DNA from: Streptomyces djakartensis
GTDB taxonomy: Bacteria; Actinomycetota; Actinomycetes; Streptomycetales; Streptomycetaceae
Assembly (NCBI RefSeq): GCF_014651075.1
Contig: NZ_BMWE01000008.1
Location: forward strand, 248,001 to 312,000
Reading direction: 5' to 3'
DNA length: 64,000 nt
The position numbers were made by a program, and so were the translations under genes. Below, one piece after another: positions 16,292-23,553 of the stretch; position 1 is the stretch's first letter, and each line of letters starts with the position of its first letter. Below the pieces are notes generated by a model. That model made no database searches. It was not told where the DNA came from and saw only the letters and a program-made list of their open reading frames with translations.

Positions 16292-17572
16292 GTGCCGTCC
16301 ATCGACGTCGTCGTAGCCCGGGAAATCCTGGACTCCCGAGGCAACCCCACGGTCGAGGTCGAGGTCGGCCTCGACGACGGCAGCACCGGTCGTGCCGCCG
16401 TCCCGTCCGGCGCCTCCACGGGCGCCTTCGAGGCCATCGAGCTCCGCGACGGCGACTCGAACCGCTACCTCGGCAAGGGTGTGGAGAAGGCCGTCCTCGC
16501 GGTCATCGAGCAGATCGGCCCGGAGCTCGTCGGCTACGACGCCACCGAGCAGCGCCTGATCGACCAGGCCATGTTCGACCTGGACGCCACCGACAACAAG
16601 GGCTCCCTCGGCGCCAACGCCATCCTCGGCGTCTCCCTCGCCGTCGCCCACGCCGCCTCCGAGGCCAGCGACCTGCCGCTGTTCCGCTACCTGGGCGGCC
16701 CGAACGCGCACCTGCTGCCGGTGCCGATGATGAACATCCTGAACGGCGGCTCGCACGCCGACTCCAACGTGGACATCCAGGAGTTCATGATCGCCCCGAT
16801 CGGCGCGGAGTCCTTCTCCGAGGCCCTGCGCTGGGGCGCCGAGGTCTACCACACCCTGAAGAAGGTCCTGAAGAGCAAGGGCCTGGCCACCGGCCTCGGC
16901 GACGAGGGTGGTTTCGCCCCGAACCTGGGCTCCAACCGCGAGGCCCTCGACCTCATCCTCGAGGCCATCAAGGAAGCCGGCTACACCCCGGGCGAGCAGA
17001 TCGCCCTCGCCCTCGACGTCGCCGCGTCCGAGTTCTACAAGGACGGCGTCTACACCTTCGAGGGCAAGGACCGCTCGGCCGCCGAGATGACCGAGTACTA
17101 TGCGGAGCTCGTCGACGCGTACCCGCTCGTCTCCATCGAGGACCCGCTGTTCGAGGACGACTGGGAGGGCTGGAAGACCATCACCGACAAGCTCGGTGAC
17201 AAGGTCCAGCTCGTCGGCGACGACCTGTTCGTCACCAACCCCGAGCGCCTGGCCCGCGGCATCGAGGAGGGTGCGGCCAACGCCCTGCTGGTCAAGGTCA
17301 ACCAGATCGGTTCGCTCACCGAGACCCTCGACGCCGTCGAGCTGGCCCAGCGCAACGGCTTCAAGTGCATGATGTCCCACCGCTCCGGCGAGACCGAGGA
17401 CGTCACCATCGCCGACCTGGCCGTCGCCACCAACTGCGGCCAGATCAAGACCGGCGCCCCGGCCCGCTCCGAGCGCGTCGCCAAGTACAACCAGCTGCTG
17501 CGCATCGAGGAGATCCTCGACGACGCGGCGGTGTACGCCGGACGCAGCGCGTTCCCGCGCTTCAAGGGCTGA
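16292..17572 (+). CDS. eno: Enolase
   Basis: A 426-aa glycolytic enolase (2-phosphoglycerate to phosphoenolpyruvate), also part of RNA degradosomes in other bacteria. It starts MPSIDVVVAREILDSRGNPT; GTG 16292 is preferred over the in-frame ATG 16285 because AAGGAG (16280-16285) is then correctly placed 6 bases upstream. The Mg2+ and active-site regions are complete: SGASTGAFEA, GDEGGFAPN, SIEDPLFEDDW, GDDLFVTN, KVNQIGS and SHRSGETED. Length is standard. Own promoter and RBS after the rpfA terminator; a long inverted repeat follows. Confidence 0.99.
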   Translation: MPSIDVVVAREILDSRGNPTVEVEVGLDDGSTGRAAVPSGASTGAFEAIELRDGDSNRYLGKGVEKAVLAVIEQIGPELVGYDATEQRLIDQAMFDLDATDNKGSLGANAILGVSLAVAHAASEASDLPLFRYLGGPNAHLLPVPMMNILNGGSHADSNVDIQEFMIAPIGAESFSEALRWGAEVYHTLKKVLKSKGLATGLGDEGGFAPNLGSNREALDLILEAIKEAGYTPGEQIALALDVAASEFYKDGVYTFEGKDRSAAEMTEYYAELVDAYPLVSIEDPLFEDDWEGWKTITDKLGDKVQLVGDDLFVTNPERLARGIEEGAANALLVKVNQIGSLTETLDAVELAQRNGFKCMMSHRSGETEDVTIADLAVATNCGQIKTGAPARSERVAKYNQLLRIEEILDDAAVYAGRSAFPRFKG

Positions 17573-17598
17573 CCCGGCCCGCGAGAGGCAGCGTCGTA

Positions 17599-17643
17599 CG
17601 TACGTCCCCGTACTCGGTCCCGTACCGTGTGCGGGGACGTACG
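17599..17643 (+). terminator. Long inverted repeat after eno
   Basis: CGTACGTCCCCG and CGGGGACGTACG form a perfect 12-bp stem with a 21-base loop, 27 bases after the eno stop. It has no T-tract. It probably ends or attenuates eno transcription before the divIC-like gene. Confidence 0.55.
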
Positions 17644-17697
17644 CGCACAGGACGGCGGCGTGCGCGCACAGGACGGTGGAGCGGGAGGCGGACAGAC

Positions 17698-18174
17698 ATG
17701 GCCGTGAAGGACCGGGACCGGTTCTCCACCGCGACCAGGATCCGGCTGCTCGGCGAGCAGACCGCGGCCCGGGTCTACCGTTCCCAGACCCGGCGCCAGG
17801 CCCGCCGCTCCCGGCTCACCGGCCGGGCCGCGCTGCTCGCCCTGGTGATGTGCTCGCTGATCGTCGCGCTGGCCTACCCGATGCGGGAGTACGTCTCCCA
17901 GCGCGCCGAGATCGACGACCTGCGTCAGGAGCAGCAGGAGGCCCGGCAGCGCGTGGAACGGCTGCGTGACCAGAAGGCGCGCTGGCAGGACGACGCGTAC
18001 GCCGAGCAGCAGGTCCGGCAGCGGTTGCACTACGTCATGCCCGGGGAGACGGGATTCATCGTCGTCGACCCGCACGCGGCGAAGCAGTCGCGCACCGACC
18101 TCGGGGCGGCCGACCGCCCCTGGTACTCCAACGTCTGGGACGGCGTCGACAAGTCCGACGCCTCCGGCCAGTGA
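17698..18174 (+). CDS. divIC: DivIC/FtsL-like septum formation protein
   Basis: A 158-aa bitopic membrane protein of the septum-initiator (DivIC/FtsB) family, which supports assembly of the division septum, here mainly at sporulation. Basic cytoplasmic N-terminus (residues 1-40), one transmembrane helix (about 45-65: LLALVMCSLIVALAYPMREY), then an extracytoplasmic coiled coil (AEIDDLRQEQQEARQRVERLRDQKARW) and a short globular tail containing YVMPGETGFIV. ATG 17698 follows GGGAGG by 9 bases. The gene order eno-divIC-DUF501-ppx is the usual actinobacterial arrangement. Confidence 0.93.
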   Translation: MAVKDRDRFSTATRIRLLGEQTAARVYRSQTRRQARRSRLTGRAALLALVMCSLIVALAYPMREYVSQRAEIDDLRQEQQEARQRVERLRDQKARWQDDAYAEQQVRQRLHYVMPGETGFIVVDPHAAKQSRTDLGAADRPWYSNVWDGVDKSDASGQ

Positions 18175-18222
18175 TCCGACCTCCCAGCCAGTGATCCCGA
18201 GAAAGACAGCCTGAACACAGTC

Positions 18223-18753
18223 ATGGAAACGCCCCCGCCGACCACTTCGCGCACCGAGCCCACCGACGCGGACGTCGAGGCCTTCAAACAGCAGCTCGGT
18301 CGGCCCCCGCGCGGGCTGCGCGCGATCGCGCACCGGTGCCCGTGCGGGCAGCCGGACGTCGTCGAGACGGCACCGCGGCTGCCGGACGGGACGCCGTTCC
18401 CGACGCTGTACTACCTGACGTGCCCGAAGGCCAACTCGGCGATCGGCACGCTGGAGGCGAACGGCGTGATGAAGGAGATGACCGAGCGGCTCGCCTCGGA
18501 CCCGGAGCTGGCGGCGGCGTACCGGGCGGCGCACGAGGACTACATCAGGCGCCGGGACGAGATCGAGGAACTCAGGAACTTCCCCAGCGCGGGCGGCATG
18601 CCCGACCGGGTGAAGTGCCTGCACGTGCTGGTGGCGCACTCGCTGGCCGCGGGGCCGGGGGTGAACCCGCTGGGAGACGAGGCGCTGGCCATGCTGCCGG
18701 AGTGGTGGCTCAAGGGCGCGTGCGTGACGACCGCAGAGGAGGCCGCCCAGTGA
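18223..18753 (+). CDS. DUF501 family protein
   Basis: A 176-aa conserved actinobacterial protein of unknown biochemical role. It contains CPCGQPDVVETAPRLPDGTPFPT and LYYLTCPKANSAIGTLEA; the conserved Cys residues in CPCG and TCP might bind a metal or form disulphides. DUF501 proteins are found between divIC and ppx in most actinobacteria, so a link to division or the stringent response is plausible but unproven. Its stop overlaps the next start in GTGA. Confidence 0.93.
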   Translation: METPPPTTSRTEPTDADVEAFKQQLGRPPRGLRAIAHRCPCGQPDVVETAPRLPDGTPFPTLYYLTCPKANSAIGTLEANGVMKEMTERLASDPELAAAYRAAHEDYIRRRDEIEELRNFPSAGGMPDRVKCLHVLVAHSLAAGPGVNPLGDEALAMLPEWWLKGACVTTAEEAAQ

Positions 18754-19691
18754 CCCGTGTGGCCGCCGTGGACTGCGGTACGAACTCCATCCGCCTCCTG
18801 GTCGCCGATGCCGACCCCGTCACCGGTGAGCTGGTCGACCTGGACCGCAGGATGACGATCGTGCGGCTCGGGCAGGGCGTCGACCGCACCGGCCGGCTCG
18901 CCCCCGAGGCGCTCGAGCGGACCTTCGCGGCGTGCCGCGAGTACGCCGGGATCATCAAGGAGCACGGGGCGGAGCGGCTGCGGTTCGTCGCGACCTCCGC
19001 CTCCCGGGACGCCGAGAACCGGGACGAGTTCGTGCGCGGCGTGCTGGACATCCTGGGCGTCGAGCCTGAGGTGATCTCCGGGGACCAGGAGGCCGAGTTC
19101 TCCTTCACCGGCGCCACCAGGGAGCTCGCCGGGGGCGACCACCTCCCCAAGCCCTACCTGGTGGTGGACATCGGCGGCGGCTCGACCGAGTTCGTCGTCG
19201 GGGACGACCGGGTCCGCGCGGCGCGCTCGGTGGACATCGGCTGTGTCCGCATGACCGAGCGGCACCTGGTCCGGGACGGCGTGGTGAGCGACCCGCCGTC
19301 CGAGGATCGGATCGCGGCGATGCGGGCCGACATCGAGGCCGCCCTCGACCTCGCCGAGCAGACGGTCCCGCTGCGCGAGGCCCGCACGCTGGTCGGCCTG
19401 GCCGGATCGGTGACGACCGTGTCGGCGATCGCCCAGGAGCTGCCCGAGTACGACTCGGAGGCCATCCACCACTCCCGCGTCTCCCACGACCGGGTCCGCG
19501 AGATCACCGAGTGGCTGCTGCGCTCCACGCACGCCGAGCGCGCGGCCGTGCCCTCCATGCATCCGGGCCGGGTCGACGTGATCGGGGCGGGAGCCCTCGT
19601 ACTGCTGTCGATCATGGAGCGGATCGGTGCGGAGGAGGTCGTGGTGAGCGAGCACGACATCCTTGACGGCATCGCGTGGTCGGTGGCGTGA
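18750..19691 (+). CDS. Ppx/GppA exopolyphosphatase family phosphatase
   Basis: A 313-aa member of the Ppx/GppA family of the sugar-kinase/Hsp70 fold; these enzymes hydrolyse polyphosphate or pppGpp. Phosphate 1 motif near the N-terminus (VAAVDCGTNSIRLLV) and phosphate 2 motif VVDIGGGSTEFVV are intact, as is the ATSASRDAENRDEF segment. It is the short actinobacterial type without the C-terminal HD domain, so catalysis is by the two N-terminal lobes only. GTG 18750 overlaps the DUF501 stop. Confidence 0.95.
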   Translation: MTRVAAVDCGTNSIRLLVADADPVTGELVDLDRRMTIVRLGQGVDRTGRLAPEALERTFAACREYAGIIKEHGAERLRFVATSASRDAENRDEFVRGVLDILGVEPEVISGDQEAEFSFTGATRELAGGDHLPKPYLVVDIGGGSTEFVVGDDRVRAARSVDIGCVRMTERHLVRDGVVSDPPSEDRIAAMRADIEAALDLAEQTVPLREARTLVGLAGSVTTVSAIAQELPEYDSEAIHHSRVSHDRVREITEWLLRSTHAERAAVPSMHPGRVDVIGAGALVLLSIMERIGAEEVVVSEHDILDGIAWSVA

Positions 19692-19776
19692 GCCGCTTCT
19701 GAGCAGGCATGGATCACGGATGAGCGCGTCCGGGGGCTCCGATCGGGGCCCCCGGCGAGGGTCCGCCGGGAAAGTT

Positions 19777-19792
19777 CGTGAAGTTCTTCACA
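19777..19792 (+). promoter_or_regulatory. Candidate Rex operator (ROP)
   Basis: CGTGAAGTTCTTCACA matches the Rex consensus TGTGAA-N4-TTCACA at all but the first base, with a perfect GTGAA/TTCAC inverted repeat. Rex senses the NADH/NAD+ ratio and releases DNA when NADH is high. The site is 320 bases upstream of the NADH dehydrogenase start, implying a long leader. Confidence 0.75.
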
Positions 19793-19816
19793 AGGAATTC
19801 GGCACTCCCGGGCGAC

Positions 19817-19862
19817 TTCAAGGGCCCGGTTGACCCGTCTGGGGGCCCAACGGGCCCTTGAA
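19817..19862 (+). other. Long hairpin in the ndh leader
   Basis: TTCAAGGGCCCGGTTG (19817-19832) and CAACGGGCCCTTGAA (19848-19862) pair over 15 bp with one bulged G; the loop is 15 bases. It lies between the Rex-like site and the coding region and has no T-tract. The rest of the 420-base gap (19692-20112) contains AAGGAGG at 19880-19886 with no credible gene after it. Confidence 0.6.
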
Positions 19863-20112
19863 CATGTTCAGAAGCGTGATAAGGAGGTGTGGGGGAAGGG
19901 GGCCGGGGAGGGCCCCCGGGGGTACCTCACGGAGCCCCCTCGGACCCAGAGAGGCAGCTCACGCGGCATTGACAACGGTCAAGGGTGCACAAACGAGCCC
20001 CGTTGTCACCATGACATGGATCACGCGGGCGGCGGAGGATAGCACACACCCCGTCGGAGCTTGTGAAGGGGCGCACGAGCCACCCCCCTGTGGCGGGTGG
20101 ATACTCGATGGC

Positions 20113-21501
20113 ATGAGCACCACGGAGCGTCCCAGGATCCTCGTAGTAGGCGGTGGGTACGTAGGCCTGTACGCAGCTCGGCGCATCCTCAAGAAGATGC
20201 GTTACGGCGAGGCGACCGTCACGGTCGTCGACCCCCGGTCGTACATGACCTACCAGCCCTTCCTCCCGGAAGCCGCCGCCGGCAACATCTCCCCGCGTCA
20301 CGTCGTCGTCCCGCTGCGACGCGTGCTGCCCAAGGCGGAGGTTCTCACCGGCCGGGTCACCACCATCGACCAGGACCGCAAGGTCGCCACGATCTCCCCG
20401 CTGGTCGGTGAGGCGTACGAGCTGCCCTTCGACTACCTGGTCGTCGCGCTCGGCGCGGTCTCCCGCACCTTCCCGATCCCCGGCCTCGCCGAGCAGGGCA
20501 TCGGCATGAAGGGCATCGAGGAGGCCATCGGCCTGCGCAACCACGTCCTCGAGCAGCTCGACAAGGCCGACTCGACCACGGACGAGGACATCCGCCGCAA
20601 GGCCCTCACCTTCGTCTTCGTGGGCGGCGGGTTCGCCGGTGCGGAGACCATCGGCGAGGTCGAGGACATGGCCCGCGACGCGGCGAAGTACTACAAGAAC
20701 GTGTCCCGTGAGGACATGCGCTTCATCCTCGTCGACGCCGCCGACAAGATCCTCCCCGAGGTGGGCCCCAAGCTCGGCAAGTACGGCAAGGAGCACCTCG
20801 AGGGCCGCGGTGTCGAGGTCTACCTCTCCACCTCCATGGACTCCTGCGTCGACGGCCACGTGGTGCTGAAGAACGGCCTCGAGGTCGACTCCAACACGAT
20901 CGTCTGGACCGCCGGCGTCAAGCCCAACCCGGTCCTGTCCCGCTACGGCCTGCCCCTCGGGCCCCGCGGCCACGTCGACTGCGCGCCGACGCTCCAGGTC
21001 CAGGGCACCGACTACATCTGGGCCGCCGGCGACAACGCCCAGGTGCCCGACCTCGCCGCCCGCAAGGCCGGCAACGAGAACGCCTGGTGCCCGCCGAACG
21101 CCCAGCACGCGCTGCGTCAGGCCCGGGTCCTCGGTGACAACGTGCTCTCCGGGATGCGCGGCTTCCCGCAGAAGGGCTACGCGCACGCCAACAAGGGCGC
21201 GGTGGCCGGCCTCGGCCTCCACAAGGGCGTCGCGATGATCGTCATGGGCAAGATGAAGATCAAGCTCAAGGGCCGTCTCGCCTGGTACATGCACCGTGGC
21301 TACCACGGTCTGGCGATGCCGACCTGGAACCGCAAGATCCGCGTCTTCGCCGACTGGACGCTCGGCATGTTCCTCAAGCGCGAGGTCGTCTCGCTCGGCG
21401 CGATCGAGACGCCGCGCGAGGAGTTCTACGAGGCCGCCAAGCCGGCCCCGGTCGCCTCCGCGCCGAAGGAGAAGACCGAGCAGAAGGCCAAGGCCTCCTG
21501 A
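20113..21501 (+). CDS. ndh: Type II NADH:quinone oxidoreductase (NDH-2)
   Basis: A 462-aa flavoprotein that oxidises NADH and reduces menaquinone without pumping protons. The FAD motif is VVGGGYVGLYAARRI at residues about 12-26; the NADH motif VFVGGGFAGAETIGEVEDM is near residue 175. AAGDNAQVPD follows, the usual FAD-contacting sequence. A short amphipathic/hydrophobic C-terminus allows membrane association. The start ATG 20113 is chosen because the open frame upstream has no protein-like sequence, and the Rossmann fold begins at once. A Rex-like operator upstream suggests redox control. Confidence 0.96.
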   Translation: MSTTERPRILVVGGGYVGLYAARRILKKMRYGEATVTVVDPRSYMTYQPFLPEAAAGNISPRHVVVPLRRVLPKAEVLTGRVTTIDQDRKVATISPLVGEAYELPFDYLVVALGAVSRTFPIPGLAEQGIGMKGIEEAIGLRNHVLEQLDKADSTTDEDIRRKALTFVFVGGGFAGAETIGEVEDMARDAAKYYKNVSREDMRFILVDAADKILPEVGPKLGKYGKEHLEGRGVEVYLSTSMDSCVDGHVVLKNGLEVDSNTIVWTAGVKPNPVLSRYGLPLGPRGHVDCAPTLQVQGTDYIWAAGDNAQVPDLAARKAGNENAWCPPNAQHALRQARVLGDNVLSGMRGFPQKGYAHANKGAVAGLGLHKGVAMIVMGKMKIKLKGRLAWYMHRGYHGLAMPTWNRKIRVFADWTLGMFLKREVVSLGAIETPREEFYEAAKPAPVASAPKEKTEQKAKAS

Positions 21502-21524
21502 CCTCCGGTCCGTTCCCGGCCTGA

Positions 21525-21572
21525 CCGAAGGGCCTCCCGCCATCCGTGGTGCGGGGGGCCCTTCGGGGTTTT
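21525..21572 (+). terminator. Terminator after ndh
   Basis: CCGAAGGGCCTCCCGC and GCGGGGGGCCCTTCGG form a 16-bp stem (one or two mismatches) with a 10-base loop, followed by GGTTTT. It begins 24 bases after the stop. Confidence 0.85.
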
Positions 21573-22163
21573 CCGAGACCGGTCCTGGCTGCGAGCGCGG
21601 CCACCGAGTCACTTCCCGGAGTGTCGGGGCCGGGGCTTGCGAGGGGGCAGTCGCCGCTGGTGGCCGGGCGGAGTGCTCCCGGGGGCCGCAGGACGGGAGC
21701 GGGGGCGGCGGCCCCGCCGTGGTGAGGCGTGCGGGTTTTGTCGGGGCTCGGGGGCGGACTCTCGTCGGGCCGCAAGGGGGGCACAGTCCCTGCCGTGGGC
21801 CGTGGGCCGTGGGCCGTGGGCCGTGGGCCGTGGGCCGTGGGCCGTGGGCCATGGACCTGGGAACCGGGGCGGCCAGTCGCGGAGTCCCGTCGGAGGCGGG
21901 GGGCACGGGCTGGGGCCGGCGGTGGCTCCACCGCGGTCCGGGGGGCGGGACCCGACAGGGATGCCGGGGCAGGGGATGGAGGCCCCCCAGTTCGGGGCCA
22001 AAGGCCCGAGCCGAGGGGCGGCTCACGACCGGCCGAGTCAGGTGGGCCGTGGGCGAAAGGGGCGAATGGCGGGCCGTTTTGCCCATACATGACGCGTGCC
22101 GGGGACTGCGCCAGGGCCCCGCAGGTGTTTACGTGGTGTCGGACATTCCGGGATCCTCGTCAT
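21573..22163. other. Gene-free interval between ndh and cfa
   Basis: About 590 bases with very high G content on the plus strand and no reading frame with family-like sequence in any frame. It contains the 7-bp tandem repeat at 21793-21850. The last part must contain the promoter of the methyltransferase gene, but I see no clear element. The interval may be degenerate remnant sequence. Confidence 0.6.
21793..21850 (+). repeat. 7-bp tandem repeat (CCGTGGG)n
   Basis: Eight uninterrupted copies of CCGTGGG (58 bases) followed by a degenerate copy CCATGGA. Such a heptamer array is prone to slippage, so copy number may differ between strains. It is not in a recognisable gene. Confidence 0.97.
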
Positions 22164-22176
22164 GGAGGTGTACACC

Positions 22177-23484
22177 ATGGCAGACGCCGCGCCGCGGCTG
22201 CAGGGCCTCTTCGCACAGTTGCTCGGAGCACCGCTCCCGGTGCGCATCCACGCCTGGGACGGTTCGCAGGCGGGCCCGCCGGGCGCGCCGACCCTGGTCG
22301 TGCGCAACCGACGCGCCCTGCGCCGCCTGCTGTGGAAGCCGGGCGAACTCGGCCTGGCCCGTGCCTGGGTGGCGGGCGACCTAGACATCGAGGGCGACCT
22401 CTACACCACCCTCGACCTGCTCGCCGGTCACATCTGGGAGCGCGGCGAGGACGCCCGCACCCTCACCCAGGCCCTGCGCGACCCCGAGGTCCGCTCCGCC
22501 GTACGCGGCCTCGTCAAGCTCGCCGGAGTCCCGCTGCCGCCCGCCCCGCCCGGCGAGGAGGCCCGCAGCCCCCGCCGCCATCTGCACACCAGACGCAGCG
22601 ACAGACGGGCCATCAGCCACCACTACGACGTCGGCAACGACTTCTACGAGATCGTCCTCGGCCCGTCCATGGTGTACTCCTGCGCCTACTGGCCCACCCC
22701 CGACAGCACACTCGAACAGGCCCAGCACGACAAGCTGGAACTCGTCAGCCGCAAGCTCGGCCTGAAGCCCGGTCAGCGGCTCCTCGACGTCGGCTGCGGC
22801 TGGGGCTCGATGGCCGTCCACGCCGCCCGCGAGCACGGCGTGAGCGTCGTCGGCGTCACGCTCTCCCAGGAGCAGGCCGCCTACGCCCGCAAGCGCGTCG
22901 CCGACGAGGGCCTCACCGACAAGGTCGAGATCCGTGTCCAGGACTACCGCGACGTACGCGACGGGCCCTACGACGCCGTCTCCTCCATCGGCATGGCCGA
23001 ACACGTGGGCGCCGAGCGGTACCTGGACTACGCCACCGACCTGCACACGCTCCTGAAGCCCGGCGGGCGGCTGCTCAACCACCAGATCGCCCGCCGCCCG
23101 CAGCGGGACGAGGCGTCCTACAGCATCGACGCGTTCATCGACTCCTACGTCTTCCCCGACGGCGAGCTCCAGCCCGTGGGCATCACCGTCACCCAGCTGG
23201 AGCGCGCCGGCTTCGAGGTACGCGACGTCGAGTCGATCCGCGAGCACTACGCCCTCACCCTGCGCCAGTGGGTCGCCCGCCTGGAGGCCGACTGGAAGCG
23301 TGCCGTCCAGCTCACCAGCCCCGGCCGCGCCCGCGTCTGGCGCCTCTACATGGCCGCCTCGGCACTCGCCTTCGAACGCAACCGGATCGGCGTCAACCAG
23401 GTCCTGGCCGTGCGGACCCCCGAGTCCGGGGCGTCGGGCATGCCGCTGCGCCCCCGCGAGTGGACCGAGTCCGAGCACCGTTGA
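22177..23484 (+). CDS. cfa: Cyclopropane-fatty-acyl-phospholipid synthase family methyltransferase
   Basis: A 435-aa SAM-dependent enzyme of the CFA/mycolic-acid cyclopropane synthase family, which adds a methylene or methyl group to double bonds of membrane lipid acyl chains. The first 130 residues form the N-terminal lipid-binding part. Then ISHHYDVGNDFYEIVLGPSMVYSC is a family signature, and the SAM motif is LLDVGCGWGSMAVHAA near residue 205. The FNR-like SIGMAEHVG region and the C-terminal lipid domain (FPDGELQPVG) follow. ATG 22177 lies 8 bases after GGAGG. Convergent with the ABC permease. Confidence 0.95.
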   Translation: MADAAPRLQGLFAQLLGAPLPVRIHAWDGSQAGPPGAPTLVVRNRRALRRLLWKPGELGLARAWVAGDLDIEGDLYTTLDLLAGHIWERGEDARTLTQALRDPEVRSAVRGLVKLAGVPLPPAPPGEEARSPRRHLHTRRSDRRAISHHYDVGNDFYEIVLGPSMVYSCAYWPTPDSTLEQAQHDKLELVSRKLGLKPGQRLLDVGCGWGSMAVHAAREHGVSVVGVTLSQEQAAYARKRVADEGLTDKVEIRVQDYRDVRDGPYDAVSSIGMAEHVGAERYLDYATDLHTLLKPGGRLLNHQIARRPQRDEASYSIDAFIDSYVFPDGELQPVGITVTQLERAGFEVRDVESIREHYALTLRQWVARLEADWKRAVQLTSPGRARVWRLYMAASALAFERNRIGVNQVLAVRTPESGASGMPLRPREWTESEHR

Positions 23485-23497
23485 TCCGGACGCGAGC

Positions 23498-23538
23498 CGA
23501 AGGGCCGGACTCCCCGTCGTGGGAAGCCCGGCCCTTCG
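23498..23538. terminator. Bidirectional terminator between cfa and the ABC permease
   Basis: CGAAGGGCCGG and CCGGCCCTTCG form an 11-bp perfect stem between convergent stops. Confidence 0.8.
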
Positions 23539-23553
23539 CCGTGGCGGGAGTGC

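Noticed and set aside
19860..19869. GAACATGTTC as a LexA SOS box
   Set aside because: Actinobacterial LexA sites need GAAC-N4-GTTC; here the spacing is 2 bases.
19858..20112. Upstream extension of ndh and an AAGGAGG sequence at 19880
   Set aside because: The extended frame has no protein-like sequence and the NDH-2 Rossmann fold begins at 20113. The AAGGAGG has no start codon with a credible frame after it.
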